NCBI RefSeq assembly: GCF_964019385.1
Contig: NC_088643.1
Coordinates: forward strand, 2,196,755 to 2,260,754
DNA: 64,000 nt
Source of the DNA: Sycon ciliatum
Lineage: Eukaryota; Porifera; Calcarea; Leucosolenida; Sycettidae
Direction: 5' to 3'
This document shows, piece after piece, positions 1 to 10,379 of this stretch. The notes under the pieces were generated by a model, which worked only from the letters and a program-made list of their open reading frames with translations, made no database searches and had not been told where the DNA came from. A program made the position numbers and the translations under genes. Within the stretch, counting starts at the first letter, position 1, and every line of letters begins with the position of its first letter.

Positions 1-32
1 CACACACACACACACGCACGCAAGCACACATG

Positions 33-80
<48 letters not shown>
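1..80. repeat. (CA)n microsatellite
   Basis: A CA dinucleotide tract broken once by a short GCACGCAAGC stretch. It ends 12 bases before the first recognisable dynein exon, so it is intronic. Confidence 0.97.
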
Positions 81-81
<1 letters not shown>

Positions 82-92
82 TTCCCTATTAC

Positions 93-278
93 CTGCAGAG
101 TACTGACGAAAGCGTCCAGCTTAGACATGAAGCCAACGTGCTCCTGCCCACCGCTTTGCAGCTGTCCCCAGCTAGACTGGTCCTTTAGCGCGGGGATGAA
201 AATATCGGATAGCATCGCCTCCATGGCCGTCAACATCGTGCCGGAGTCACCCGTCTCTAGAGTGGCAAAGTTAATCTC
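93..278 (-). CDS. dynein heavy chain exon 5
   Basis: Sixty-two codons in phase 0. The acceptor is TGCACAG and the donor is GTAATA. The exon contains MLSDIFIPAL, a Trp-Gly-Gln-Leu stretch and LDAFVSTLQ, matching the DHC_N1 start of axonemal heavy chains. The following exon is outside the window. Confidence 0.83.
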
Positions 279-1775
279 CTGTGCATCAACACACGCATGA
301 AAGATGCTAGTTACATCGTCATAATTACATCATTATAATACATTTATGTGCTGCGTGAACTCCTAACTTGTGCTTTTGATGTGACTCCGTACGGAACAAC
401 TTGTGCTCAAAACTTGGATTGCCACTACAGTAAAACCTGTCAACACGACCACTCCGATAAGGCGACCACCTGTCCCAAAAGACCACTGGAACCAGGACCA
501 AAGGATGCTATTTCCAGCAAATTGACCCTGGATAAGGAAACCACCTGGTAGCAGAGATCACATCTTGAAGGTCCCTTGAGCGGTCGTCTTAGACAGGTTT
601 CTCTGTACTTACACAGTGCTCAATACTTGGTTGTTCAGTGCTCACACAGTGCTCAATACTTGGTTGTTCAGTGCTCACACAGTGCTCAATACTTGGTTGT
701 TCAGTGCTCACACAGTGCTCAATACTTGGTTGTTCAGTGCTCAACCAGTGCTCAATGCCCGTGATTTCCACTGCTCAACCAGTGCTCAATACCCGTGATT
801 TCCACTGCTCAACCAGTGCAGAATGCCTGGACTTCCACTGCTCAACCAGTGCTCAATGCCTGCGATTTCCACTGCTCAGACGGTGCTCAATACCTCCGTA
901 ACCCCAGGCCAGAGACCTCTTACACAGAAGTCAGAGTGACTGGTTGGTTGCACTCCGAATATGGGCTGTTGAGAATGAATAGGCAAAAGAAAGCAGGGAA
1001 ACACAAAGAGTAGAAAGTAAAGTGCATTCCTTACCGCTCCGATGTTAGCTGTGGTGAGAGCTTTGGTCGTCGTGCGAATACACATCACACATGTGCCGCT
1101 AAATGCCTCTACCGTACCGTCCGTCACAAAGAGCTGTTTGATGACTTTCTTGCCTTCGGAACAATTCACATTGACACAGAGATACGCGGAGAGACAATGA
1201 GCAATGACCCGATAGGCGGTCGTGGCTACTATTATCGCCCACAGTTTGATACCCAGCTGCAGCAGCATAAATTCAGATGTGTTAGCCTGTAGATTGAGAG
1301 TACGATGACTGTTGGTCCAATGCTTTGCTGTCTGCCAGTTATCAAAGGATCCGTACATAGCATCTCATTCTGCTGTGTAATATCATGTGCACATCTACAC
1401 TGTTTGACCTTTTGACGCCCGTCGCCGGTGGCGATGATAGCGATGCTACGGCAGAAGCCATAGCAACTTGTGCTTGGGATTGCACCATTCAACAGCTTGC
1501 AATGTTGAAGAATTGACCGCCAATCTTTAGCCTGGTCTACACCACACAGCTATTAAGAGGCCAGTGAATCCACACACACACACACACCTTCTCCTTCCTT
1601 CTTCCACTGCCATGACTGGTTATGTGGCCCCATACGGGGCAGACCAGGAGACGTGCTGTCCACCGGGCGGGGAACGCCATACTCAGCGCGCGGGCCGCGC
1701 GAACATACACACACACACACCTGTCCTGTCCTGTAGAGCCACTACCACTAGGGTCACGTGGGCCCCGGAGGGGCA

Positions 1776-1811
<36 letters not shown>

Positions 1812-3378
1812 ACACACACACACACACATACACACATACACACACATACACACACACACATACACACACAATATGTGCACACAACCGACGCTACACTTAC
1901 CAGCTTCTCCGTCCTCCGCTGGACATTTGGAACAGTAAAACAGCAGTCTTCGCAGGCCACTGGCGTTGAAGAACTCTTCAAACTTGTCCAGTTGCTGGTG
2001 TAATATATACACAGGCATACAAGGAGAGAGGCAGTCAAAACTGGTAGCACAAACATGAAAGCAAAGACCTAAAAGTTGTAAATTTATGTTCTCCTCCACG
2101 TATCCGGAGTATGTTCATTTAATTTAGGTGATATGCAAACAATATCAATGGAGGTACGCCACTCCACACTCCCGACTAGCTCTGGGTCAAGGTTCATTGG
2201 AGGTACGCCACTCCACACTCCCGACTAGCTCTGCACCATGGTTGATTGAAGGTACGCCACTCCACACTCCCGACTAGCTCTGGGCCAAGGTTCATTGGAG
2301 GTACGCCACTCCACACTCCCGACTAGCTCTGGGCCATGGTTGATTGGAGGTACGCCACTCCACACTCCCGACTAGCTCTGGGTCATGGTTGATTGGAGGT
2401 ACGCCACTCCACACTCCCGACTAGCTCTGGGCCATGGTTGATTGGAGGTACACCACTCCACATTCCCGACTAGCTCTGGGCCATGGTTGATTTCACCTGC
2501 CGGGACCATCAGGAAAGGGTGCTGTCATGGTAAGCTGGCTGATGTCGATCTGACCCAGTGCCATAAACACCTTGTGTGGCTACACTTATAAGTTGCCTTC
2601 GCTCTCTCTCCTGCTTCCACCTTGTGTGGCTACACCTATTCGTTACCTTTCCTCTCTCCTGCTTCAATTCCATCCTTCCACACACAGGGGCGTCGGACAC
2701 GCTACTGTCACTACGGTATTGACCGTACAACTATTTTTTCCCGGTACCCCGTGAATCAATACATGGCACTGATTTACAATCGAAGTTTCGAACATTTTCA
2801 CAGCACCCAGGAGTAAACTGTACTTCAGGTGGCTGACCATGCCACCTGAAAATGCTTTCCGAATTCCCTGACTATAGCTCATTTGGCAGGGTTGTGTTGG
2901 AGGTTCAAACAGCGAACACAAAAGGCACTGCCATAGTCAAGAATGGAATGCACCACCACCATGACACAATACTACAAAGCTAACAAAACTGCACAGGAAA
3001 GTAACCAAAAATAATACTCAATTACTCTTATGAATGAACTTATGTAGAGTGCTCCACTGCTTGAAACGTGCTCTATTGAAAAGTGCTCTTTAACCCGAGT
3101 CAGAACCATTCCGCAAAATAAGGAGGGAGGGAAACTCTGCCGTATTTCTTCACGTGCGTTTGTTGACCCCCCCCCCCCCCCCCCAGTGCGTCACCCGACA
3201 TGGAGATGGAGAGTAATGTGAGCAGCGGTACCATCAGGCACTTAGAGAGAGAGAGACAAAAGCTTGAAGACAATATCCAGATTACACTTTCCAGATCAAT
3301 CACTCTCTTTCTCTCTCCCTCCCCCTCCCCCCCCCCCTCCCCTCTCTCCCTCCCTCCCCTCCCTCCCTCCCTCCCCCT

Positions 3379-3430
<52 letters not shown>

Positions 3431-4751
3431 TTCTTACTCGCTGGCCGTCAAGTATGTAGTCTTCGACTTGCGACTGTTCGATCTGCAGCCGACTGGCTAC
3501 GGTTTCCAGGATAAACGTGTGCCTGCCGTCCATGCGCGCTCTCTGTGCCTCTTTCGCCTCCCGCGCTCTAGCCTGTTCAAGGAAGCAGCAGTAACAAGCC
3601 CAGTGGAGACGATTGCAACGCGATGGATTACATCCGGAGTCCAATTCTAGTCATGCAATATCATGGAAGATTACTCCCAAGTACGGTGCTGCTCACTGAA
3701 ATCCAGTCGTATCACTCAAGTACGCGCCGGGCGTTCCGCAGCCCGAGATCTGCAGACACTGGGCTGCGAAATGGTGCAGGACGCAACCTCGAGTGACACA
3801 ACTGGATTTCATTGAGCAGCACTGCACGTATATGGCAAATCACATGAACAGTAGGCAAGCTGTGGCTTGAAGTGTTCCCGACTATAGGGCTTGAAAGTGA
3901 TGACGTCAAAAACGGCCAGGGAGTAGTAAGTTGACATCAGATTTCTATTTTGGATCCACTAAGGTGTGGCTTTGCTATTCAGTATGTGGGTGCATAGCAA
4001 CCCACTCATGTCGTATGCAGGGGTGACTTTTACTTCGCCACCAGTTGTAACCCCGCCCCCATGGCCCACTAGCCAAATCAGTCAGTTTCACTGGTTACAT
4101 CACCTTGCTGTGAGTAAGACGGCTTTAAATGTGCTTGGATCCATACAAAAACTGGATCCAAGTGGGTCCAATTTTTGAATTTTTGAAATTGTTGCTATGC
4201 TGTGACGTAGCACTTTCAAGCCCTATTCATACTCGACTGGTAGGGTTTGGAAACTTGCCTAAGACTGCAAGGCTGTCACTGTGCCTAACACCAACAACAT
4301 CGCAAGGAAACAAAATATCATTACTTGGAATCTCAGATTAGGGTGCGTATGCGTGGTTGTGCCGTGTAAAAGTACTAATAGCATTTGAAGTAAAAAGGTG
4401 GTTCGAGTTCTCATGTTCACAGTCCCTTTCTTCCTCATACTTCTACCTTTTCAATTCTCTCAAATTATCGGATAATTATTATTTGAAGTATTATCGGATA
4501 ATTATTATTTGAAGTAACCTGCTGATTTACCAGCGGCACATCATCACGGTGTTATGCTGCCGCTCTGGCTCTGTAGCTTTTTCACCTTCTCTCTTTCTCA
4601 CCTGTGCCTGCTTCTGTGCATCGGCTGCCCCGCCAACGAACACATGGCTCTTGCGCTGCTTGATCATGCCGCCATCTGCACCACTACGACGGGCATGCTT
4701 GCGGGTGGTGGGGCGGATTCCGCCAGCACCACCCGCTTTCGGATCGGACAT
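93..4751 (-). CDS. axonemal dynein heavy chain, 5' end (five exons, incomplete)
   Basis: This is the N-terminal tail of an outer-arm axonemal dynein heavy chain, the motor ATPase that bends cilia. I rebuilt five coding exons on the minus strand: 4751-4602, 3572-3438, 1994-1901, 1153-1035 and 278-93. Every intron is GT..AG and all phases agree (0, 0, 1, 0, 0), giving about 228 residues in frame. The residues follow the order known for DNAH5/DNAH8 N-termini: a basic start, a segment VASRLQIEQSQVEDYILDG, then LDKFEEFFNASGLRRLLF, then FVTDGTVEAFSGTCV, then LSDIFIPAL and a MSKLDAFVST motif. Only the start of the tail is here. The AAA motor, stalk and most of the tail lie beyond the left edge. Family assignment is from remembered conservation, not a search. 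The introns hold MITEs, minisatellites and microsatellites. A different axonemal heavy chain paralogue is possible. Confidence 0.82.
428..605. mobile_element. Tc1/mariner-superfamily MITE in a dynein intron
   Basis: Imperfect terminal inverted repeats begin CAGTAAAACCTGTC on the left and, read from the right, CAGAGAAACCTGTC. Each end is followed inward by ACGACC. The element is flanked by TA on both sides (426-427 and 606-607), as in Tigger/pogo-like elements. No coding capacity is seen. Confidence 0.75.
611..895. repeat. CAGTGCTCAA minisatellite
   Basis: Four near-identical 33-bp units (ACACAGTGCTCAATACTTGG followed by TTGTTCAGTGCTC) pass into about five diverged 31-bp units carrying GATTTCCACTGCTCAACCAG. 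The array lies in the intron between dynein exons 4 and 5. Confidence 0.93.
1035..1153 (-). CDS. dynein heavy chain exon 4
   Basis: A 119-nt exon that starts in the phase left by exon 3. The junction restores Gly-Lys-Lys before VIKQLFVTDGTVEAFSGTCV. The donor is GTAAGG in phase 0. An alternative acceptor further upstream (exon start 1228) is also in phase but gives a less family-like peptide. Confidence 0.72.
1779..1872. repeat. (GA)n-(CA)n compound microsatellite
   Basis: About 29 bp of GA run directly into about 60 bp of CA/TA. Shorter CA runs occur at 1572-1588 and 1709-1720. All are intronic to the dynein gene. Confidence 0.95.
1901..1994 (-). CDS. dynein heavy chain exon 3
   Basis: A 94-nt exon with a consensus GTAAGT donor, leaving phase 1. 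It encodes QLDKFEEFFNASGLRRLLFY.., which corresponds to the DNAH5-type segment around its IDQLFAVGGL motif. It joins to exon 2 in phase 0. Confidence 0.78.
2150..2492. repeat. 49-bp minisatellite, seven copies
   Basis: Seven head-to-tail copies of a 49-bp unit containing GGTACGCCACTCCACACTCC and CGACTAGCTCTGGG. Copies differ at only a few positions. Confidence 0.95.
2569..2669. repeat. two-copy 50-bp direct repeat
   Basis: The block CCTTGTGTGGCTACAC, followed by a T/C-rich stretch and CTCCTGCTTC, occurs twice in tandem. Confidence 0.8.
3298..3427. repeat. polypyrimidine tract
   Basis: A long CCT/CT tract grading into pure (CT)n. A 19-base poly-C run lies at 3166-3184. On the minus strand it is a purine block just inside the 5' end of dynein intron 2. 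Confidence 0.95.
3438..3572 (-). CDS. dynein heavy chain exon 2
   Basis: Forty-five codons (135 nt). The acceptor follows a good pyrimidine tract (TGCTGCTTCCTTGAACAG) and the donor is GTAAGA. The core motif VASRLQIEQSQVEDYILDG matches the conserved N-terminal block of DNAH5-type chains. The (CT)n tract at 3298-3427 begins just downstream in the intron. Confidence 0.8.
3680..3831. mobile_element. short inverted-repeat MITE-like element
   Basis: The ends are inverted copies of about 38 bp (GTGCTGCTCACTGAAATCCA on the left and its complement on the right). No coding potential and no clear target duplication. Confidence 0.6.
3887..4223. mobile_element. TA-flanked MITE (GGGCTTGAAAGTG ends)
   Basis: Terminal inverted repeats GGGCTTGAAAGTG and CACTTTCAAGCCC, with TGACGTCA/TGACGTAG just inside, are flanked by TA (3885-3886 and 4224-4225). 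It lies between dynein exons 1 and 2. Confidence 0.7.
4467..4516. repeat. 24-bp tandem duplication
   Basis: TTATCGGATAATTATTATTT and the following GAAGTA occur twice in a row. Confidence 0.85.
4602..4751 (-). CDS. dynein heavy chain exon 1 (start codon)
   Basis: Fifty codons starting at the ATG on the minus strand at 4751 and ending at a GTGAGA donor in phase 0. The peptide is Gly-, Lys- and Arg-rich (begins MSDPKAGGAGG) and ends ..QKQAQ. It joins in frame to exon 2 (ARAREAKEAQ). I chose this start because no in-frame splice acceptor is evident upstream and the phase fits. Confidence 0.65.
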
Positions 4752-5599
4752 GGTCTAGTCTGACGACGAGCAGCTCGACGATTAGATTTCTTCACTCGCG
4801 TCTTGTCTATCACATCTTGCCAACTGCAATCGTCGCCCTATCAAATAATCTCTTTCGCAAGGTACAAATGATAATGAGGTCTCTTCGCCGGAATCTTCAG
4901 CGAAGTTCAGGCAGAAAAGCAGTGCCAATCACCCAATCATCGGCAATGGGTTTGTTGGCACGAGATCGCTGTACTGAATACTGTTAGCCGCACCGGTGCA
5001 GAGTGTGGTCATCATGGTCATGGTAGTTGTACCATCTCTACTACTAGTACTACTACTACTAGTACTAGGCTCTAGTCGACCATGACGGCATGAGAACAGC
5101 CTTCGGAGCTTCGCGACTGTCGACCTGGTCGACGAGCGTCGTAGATCTACATCATGACTGTAGTCTACCATGGTCTACTGTGTAGATCTACTGGCGTGCT
5201 GGATTTTGTCTATGTCACAGTATGTGGTTGAATGAGTTGCGATGACCCTGCCCCTGGTCCAGTGGTTGACACCAGTCACCATGGACACTGGCAGCCTTGA
5301 CTCATGTCATGACTCGAGTCTCGCCCGACTCTTGTTTGAAGTCTATGCGCGGTACCATGCTTGCTGGCAGTTGGCACTCTAGCTCTGTCACTGTGTCCGA
5401 CTACTCGGACTAGCACTCAGCTCTGCGTGCGATGACATGTCGATAGTGACACTCAGATCGTTGATCTTTAAAATATTGTTGACAGATGGACTTCATGGTT
5501 GACAGATGGACTTCAATCGAATTATACAGTCCTATCCGTAGTCATGGTAATGGACGCGTCGTCTACAAAATACTGTTACCATGGTTACGGGCGAGGTAC
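4752..5599. other. upstream flank of the dynein gene, no gene seen
   Basis: This stretch should hold the dynein 5' UTR and promoter on the minus strand. I see no clear TATA box or coding exon. It contains a short CTA/GTA triplet tract (about 5037-5065) and a small direct repeat of TTGACAGATGGACTTCA (5477-5516). Confidence 0.5.
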
Positions 5600-5607
5600 A
5601 TGTATAT

Positions 5608-6017
5608 TAGGGGTGAAACGGTTCCATATTTTTCATGTTCGGGTACCCGAATGCCAGCATAGTTTCCCACGGTTCGGGTATCGGTTCCATGCACTCTTTT
5701 CTCCAGACCGACCAAATGTGTCCGTGACAATTATTTTCAAGTTAGAAAACATTTTTACGAGCAAGAACGAGACATCGGAGAGTCCATGTGCGAAGAAGGT
5801 ACGCTCGTAGTGACCAGGATCGATAGGAGAACCCTTTGGAAGGGCGATGATCGTAAGGTAAGACATTTTAAAATCTTGAGTAGACTTGGCGTGTACATGT
5901 ATTTGTACGAGAACGAGATTTTTCGAGTTTCGGTTCGAAATTTGACGGAACGGGTACCCGATTCTTTTCAGCTGACGGTTCCAAAACCGGTTCCTTACCC
6001 GAACCGTTTCACCCCTA
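5608..6017. mobile_element. non-autonomous hAT-like MITE, 410 bp
   Basis: The ends are inverted copies of TAGGGGTGAAACGGTTC. An 8-bp direct repeat, ATGTATAT, flanks the element exactly (5600-5607 and 6018-6025), the duplication size of the hAT superfamily. No transposase is encoded. Confidence 0.85.
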
Positions 6018-6119
6018 ATGTATATGTAGCTACGACGCTACTGTCACTACAAATAATTCAGTACAGTACTAATATAACAATCATGTTTTCGATTTTGACA
6101 GCATGTTACAAGGCGAGGA

Positions 6120-7443
6120 TAGGTGCTGGCGGATAATGCCGGCATTATATCGAGCATTATACACCACCCGGAGCATTACGAGCATTATAAAGCATTACGA
6201 GGCTAAAAATGGCATTATACGACGTTCTACATGACTGCATAGTAGATCTACACGCATGCTCATGTACAGATTCGTATCGGCTATAGCGTTGGTCTTTGAT
6301 TGGCAACATTATTACTATGCGAAGTAGTACAAGCGATAGACCACCGCACACACCATGCATGGTACCAAACAGATCGTGGCACGCAGTGCCAGGCCCAGTA
6401 TACTGCATGCAATAGTGCTAGCTAGCTGTGGTCCAGCACAGTGTGGAAACTCTCGCAGAAACTTCCGATCCCGGAAGTCTATCTTCGGCCAGCAACTAAC
6501 ACTTTTTGAAGATCCAGGTACACTAGGTAACAACGCCGAACCAACGAAACAAATGTGAGCCAGCATGGAACGGTGGAGGTGCGCACACGCACACATTCCA
6601 GACCTTACCCGGTTACCGTCCACAATGTTACAAAAAACATTTTTCATCGAAGCAAGAGTCCATGTCTTTGTCGAAGAGTAACGCTGGACGTTCACCGGAC
6701 ATTGACCATTGTGTAAGACCAGCTAACTAGCAGCCAACGCTGATGGCTGACTCGCCGCGATGCCGTTCTTGGGATTGGGAGGAAGCTGGGCTTTCTCCAG
6801 ATGAGCTTTTGGCGGAGTCCTCTGATGATAGTGACGTCGTCGAGCTGGAAACTTCAGATCCTGCTGCGATAGCGAGGAAGCGGCCTTTTCAGAAAACAGC
6901 TATTACCAAGTCTGGAAATGTTTCCAAAAGGACGCGAGTAGCTCATGGACAGAGCACTGAAGTGGCCATCAGTGCCGAAACACGGGTGCGGGAGCCGCTC
7001 AAAAGCGACTGTGGCAAGTTAGTGTGCCTGGCATGCCATACAACATTGTCAGGGAAGAAGAGTATAATCATGTCCCATATTGCTACCGCGAGACACAAAC
7101 AAGGAAAGTCCCGTTTGGAGAGGGAAACTCAGAGGCAGAAGCTGGTCAAGGAGTCCTTCTTGGCGTATCAGAAACGACTTGGGAAGGCTCTAGCCGGCAC
7201 CGGTCTTACTAAGGCCGTTAGTTCAGCTGAGTCTCTGCGGCGGATCCAGATTGTTCGTTCTATGTTGCATAGCATGGGTGCAATATTATAGCGTTTTTCT
7301 TAGCCCGATACCGCAAGGTTCAGCAGTTTACATTCCATCCGGAGGAGCATTATCAGCATTATTTGGAGCATTATATGGCCTTTTGTGGAGCATTACTGAG
7401 AGCATTATACCCCATATTACCGAGCATTATCCGCCAACACGTA
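6120..7443 (+). mobile_element. hAT-like transposon remnant, 1.3 kb
   Basis: The ends TAGGTGCTGGCGGATAATGC and, from the right, TACGTGTTGGCGGATAATGC are inverted repeats. The 8-bp sequence GGCGAGGA is duplicated at both flanks (6112-6119 and 7444-7451). Just inside each end lies an array of GCATTA/GCATTAT motifs in inverted orientation, as expected for subterminal transposase binding sites. It carries one open reading frame at 6743-7291 but no full transposase. Confidence 0.82.
6743..7291 (+). CDS. transposon-encoded zinc-finger N-terminal protein (truncated)
   Basis: 182 codons inside the hAT-like element. The first 100 residues are acidic then basic and include an ESSDDSD run. Around residues 94-117 there is a Cys-x2-Cys ... 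His-x5-His pattern (LVCLACHTTLSGKKSIIMSH then ARHKQGK), followed by a charged helix. This resembles the BED-like or C2H2-like DNA-binding head seen in hAT-type transposases. The catalytic region and dimerisation domain are missing: the frame stops shortly after residue 180 and is followed by the right subterminal repeats. The element is probably an internal-deletion derivative. Whether the protein is made, or acts as a repressor, is unknown. Confidence 0.6.
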   Translation: MADSPRCRSWDWEEAGLSPDELLAESSDDSDVVELETSDPAAIARKRPFQKTAITKSGNVSKRTRVAHGQSTEVAISAETRVREPLKSDCGKLVCLACHTTLSGKKSIIMSHIATARHKQGKSRLERETQRQKLVKESFLAYQKRLGKALAGTGLTKAVSSAESLRRIQIVRSMLHSMGAIL

Positions 7444-7514
7444 GGCGAGGACGCATAGTGCTCCAGACTACAACCATAACCCGGTTGGCAGAGTCCCGGT
7501 TTTGCGATCATTTG

Positions 7515-7558
7515 AATCAGGGAGTCGTAAAATACCGGTATTTTACGACTCCCTGATT
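7515..7558. repeat. perfect 44-bp palindrome
   Basis: AATCAGGGAGTCGTAAAATA continues to a centre at CC|GG and is mirrored exactly. A related AATCAGGGAGTAGTACTACT palindrome lies at about 13326-13350. It could be a very small MITE or a hairpin-forming footprint. Confidence 0.85.
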
Positions 7559-7903
7559 TGAACCGTATTGGGAAAACCCAGGTTGGGACCCTCTGGATAA
7601 GCACCGGCGGATTATGCCGGCATAATTATTGGCATGACCTGGTGGTTGAAAATTTGAAGCATAATTTGGCATCCTTTCGGAGGTAGGAGCAGAACTACAT
7701 GATTGTACCACCGTTCTAGTATGTAGGCTACACAATTGTGTACAAGGCACCTGATCAGTGATGTTGGACCAGTTAGGGTCCAGCGGATAATGCTCCGAAA
7801 ATGCTCGTATAATGCTAATCATAATTCTCCAAAAACTACCTTGTAATATCGGGAAATATCTCCATTGCACACCGTACATTACAGGCTCTCAGCTGCATCG
7901 AAT

Positions 7904-8097
7904 TAGGCCTTGGCGGATAATGCCGGCAGAAAAATTGGCAGAATTCGGTACTCTTTCTGGTAAGTTTCATGCATGTTTGGTATGTGGATAAAGAAATGGA
8001 GCAGAATTCGAGGAATTGCCCGCCATAAGGTTTGTATGGTTCTGCCAATTTCACTGCTTTTCGAGCAGAATCTGCAAGCATTATCCGCCAAGGCCTA
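7904..8097. mobile_element. 194-bp hAT MITE with proven empty site
   Basis: Perfect 20-bp terminal inverted repeats TAGGCCTTGGCGGATAATGC and an exact 8-bp duplication CATCGAAT (7896-7903 and 8098-8105). The other arm of the surrounding inverted repeat (9060-9080) holds the same site with a single CATCGAAT and no MITE, so insertion occurred after the arms formed. Confidence 0.92.
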
Positions 8098-8124
8098 CAT
8101 CGAATAGATTTACTTATGCCAATA

Positions 8125-8147
8125 TTTCGCCCATTCGGCATCATCAG
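8125..8147 (-). ncRNA. hammerhead-like core
   Basis: On the minus strand CTGATGA is followed by TGCCGAATGGGC and GAAA, the catalytic-core layout of hammerhead ribozymes. Stem II pairing is partly lost. It lies in the left arm of the Penelope-like unit. Confidence 0.4.
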
Positions 8148-9022
8148 GGCATCCATGCAAAAGAAGAGGCAAGCGCCAACACAATATACTCAGCAGAGGG
8201 AAAATACTAGAGACATTCACACCTACAAAAAGTGTAGAACCAACACCCTGAAATTCACGTATTAAGTCCACACATTTGGTAGCGCTATACGGTAGATATT
8301 CAAGAAGTATTGGATTTACTTGTAATGTAAATTTCATACAGAGGGTGTGAAACCACACGTAAGAGAGCCATAGAACAGTGAATGTATAGTGATAGCGTAA
8401 AGTGTAAGTGTAAGTGGACAAGTCCGGTGGTAGTTCAGTAGGTTTCAGGTGATACGCGGCAGTGCTGAGTGGTAATCCATTGACTTTGCCGTGATTCAGT
8501 CAATTAGGCGTCATCCGTCATCACAGTTAACTGCTACAATCCAGGAAATTGCTGGAGGCCATCGAGATCAGGAATCGCAAGGCAGCAGTTAACTGCGATG
8601 ACGGATGGCGCCTACAGACAAGCTGTCACTGCCTTGCGATTCCTGATCGCGATGGCCTCCAGCAATTGAATCATGGCAAAGTCACTGGATTACCACTCAG
8701 CACTGCGACCTATCACCTGAAACCTACTGAACTACCACCGGACTTGTCCACTTACACTTACACTTTACGCTATCTCTATACATTCACTGTTCTATGGCTC
8801 TCTTACGTGTGGTTTCACACCCTCTGTATGAAATTTACATTACAAGTAAATCCAATACTTCTTGAATATCTACATTATGTATAGCGCTACCAAATGTGTG
8901 GACTTAATACGTGAATTTCAGGGTGTTGGTTCTACACTTTTTGTAAGTGTGAATGTCTCTAGTATTTTCCCTCTGCTGAGTATATTATGTTGGCGCTTGC
9001 CTCTTCTTTTGCATGAATGCCC

Positions 9023-9045
9023 TGATGATGCCCAATGGGCGAAAT
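9023..9045 (+). ncRNA. hammerhead-like core
   Basis: CTGATGA, then TGCCCAATGGGC (a 4-bp GCCC/GGGC stem), then GAAA. This is the right-arm counterpart of the core at 8125 with better stem II pairing. I could not draw a convincing stem III. Confidence 0.45.
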
Positions 9046-9173
9046 ATTGGCATAAGTAAATCTATTCGATGCAGCTGAGAGCCTGTTATGTATGGTGTGC
9101 AATGGAGATATTTTCCGATGTGAAAACTACGCTGCAATGGAGTCTGAGAGTTTTACGGAAACTACCTTGTAAT

Positions 9174-10370
9174 GCTGATTATAATGCTTCAACAAGGGCT
9201 ATAATGTTAAGAACAAAATGCTGCACATTGTCAAACTTCCAGGAAAGGATGCGTTTAGTCGATCTGCCTCTGAAGCTGCTACAATATCTCTCACGAGCTC
9301 CACCACTTCTCAGCACTATAAGACATGATCGCGTCTCCATTGGCTGCTCTCCATTGCAACTTTGATGCAGGGCTGTGGCTGAATAGTGGGTGTATCAAAT
9401 CTTTTCCCTTGCTTATCCATGTAGTGAGAGGTGCAACCATTATTGCTGGTGATTATTTGGATGCTGGAAGCATATCACGGGATGTGGTATTCCTGCCTAC
9501 AGACAAGCTGTCACTGCTTCCACTCTATGAAAAATGTCTTCATCTGAAACAGGTCACGTCCAGTTCCAGGGAGACGATCTCGGATCGAGATCCCTCCCAT
9601 TTGCGGAAATTCTGAAAAAACGTGGTCAGAAGATATTTTGCCGCTCTACATCCTCTGCTTGCGCTGTCTTCTTCTCCTGAGGTTGCATGGGGACAAATGG
9701 TTGGCCACAATACTCTGCTTTTCTGATAGCACTTGACTGTAGGCCTTGCATTACAATCGTCCACGACGAACTGTATGTGCTTCACCAGGAAAGTAAGACA
9801 CGTGCTGCTGAGCACTCAAATCGTCTTGGTACTGCGTCCATGAGAAATTCTAGTTCTTTTCGAGCCTGCTGAGCTGAGCTGGACTCGGCAAAGGCACGGT
9901 TATTTGGAACAGGCTATAGCCGCTCCTTCATCCAGGTTCAAATGTATCACTGGATCAATGTTTACTTCAGTATTGCTAGAGACGCTATGGCCAGAGCCTA
10001 TGGCATAACAGGAAACCTCATCTTCGTATGTTTGATATTGCCTTCGGGTGCAATGACAATGTACGTCTAGTCTCCTCCATGGCTCTCCATGATTTCTAAA
10101 AAAGAACTCGTAAATCATCGTTGCGGATTTTGTGTAACAGCCTCAGTTGCAACGCTGGGCCGCTGCAGCTCCCTGCGACGAATCAAGGTGAGAATCATGT
10201 TTTTTGCCGTCCTGGGCTTGGCCCTACTTATTCGCTTGCAGCACAGTCAGGGTGCTAGCGTGGATCACCTTTCCCTCCGCATGGCATCCACTGGAGACTC
10301 CGATGGCGATTCCAAGCGACCCGCTACCTACATGTATACTACCGGTAGTGATGGCGAAGCTGATGAGGAC
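9174..10370. other. no recognisable gene
   Basis: Probably interior of the surrounding hAT-like element: an ATAATGC motif continues at the left edge. A fragment at 9500-9520 repeats sequence from 8612-8635. Several short open frames exist but none has a family signature I recognise. Confidence 0.4.
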
Positions 10371-10379
10371 GACAACAGG

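Larger units (their letters stand above)
7848..9158. mobile_element. Penelope-like inverted-repeat insertion
   Basis: Two arms of about 550-600 bp are inverted copies meeting near 8600. AAACTACCTTGTAAT, 15 bp, is directly repeated at both flanks (7833-7847 and 9159-9173). Near the centre each arm keeps the last codons of a Penelope-like GIY-YIG domain (plus strand about 8549-8612, reading EAIEIRN..DDGWRL), so the arms are 3' ends joined tail to tail or head to head. Each arm carries a CTGATGA..GAAA hammerhead-like core. The left arm is split by a hAT MITE. Confidence 0.75.

Noticed and set aside
611..895. CRISPR-like array
   Set aside because: Units are contiguous without unique spacers. This is a eukaryotic minisatellite.
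876..1358. 160-codon minus-strand frame as a gene
   Set aside because: Only its middle part is conserved-looking, and it is bounded by splice sites in phase with other dynein exons, so I annotate exon 4 only.
1537..2099. Ser/Leu/Val/Cys-rich frames over the GA/CA tracts
   Set aside because: They are translations of microsatellites, apart from the real exon at 1901-1994.
2150..2492. CRISPR-like array
   Set aside because: The 49-bp units abut directly and vary gradually, with no spacers.
8549..8884. 111-codon gene
   Set aside because: Only the first 20 codons match the PLE nuclease C-terminus. The rest is inverted non-coding arm sequence.
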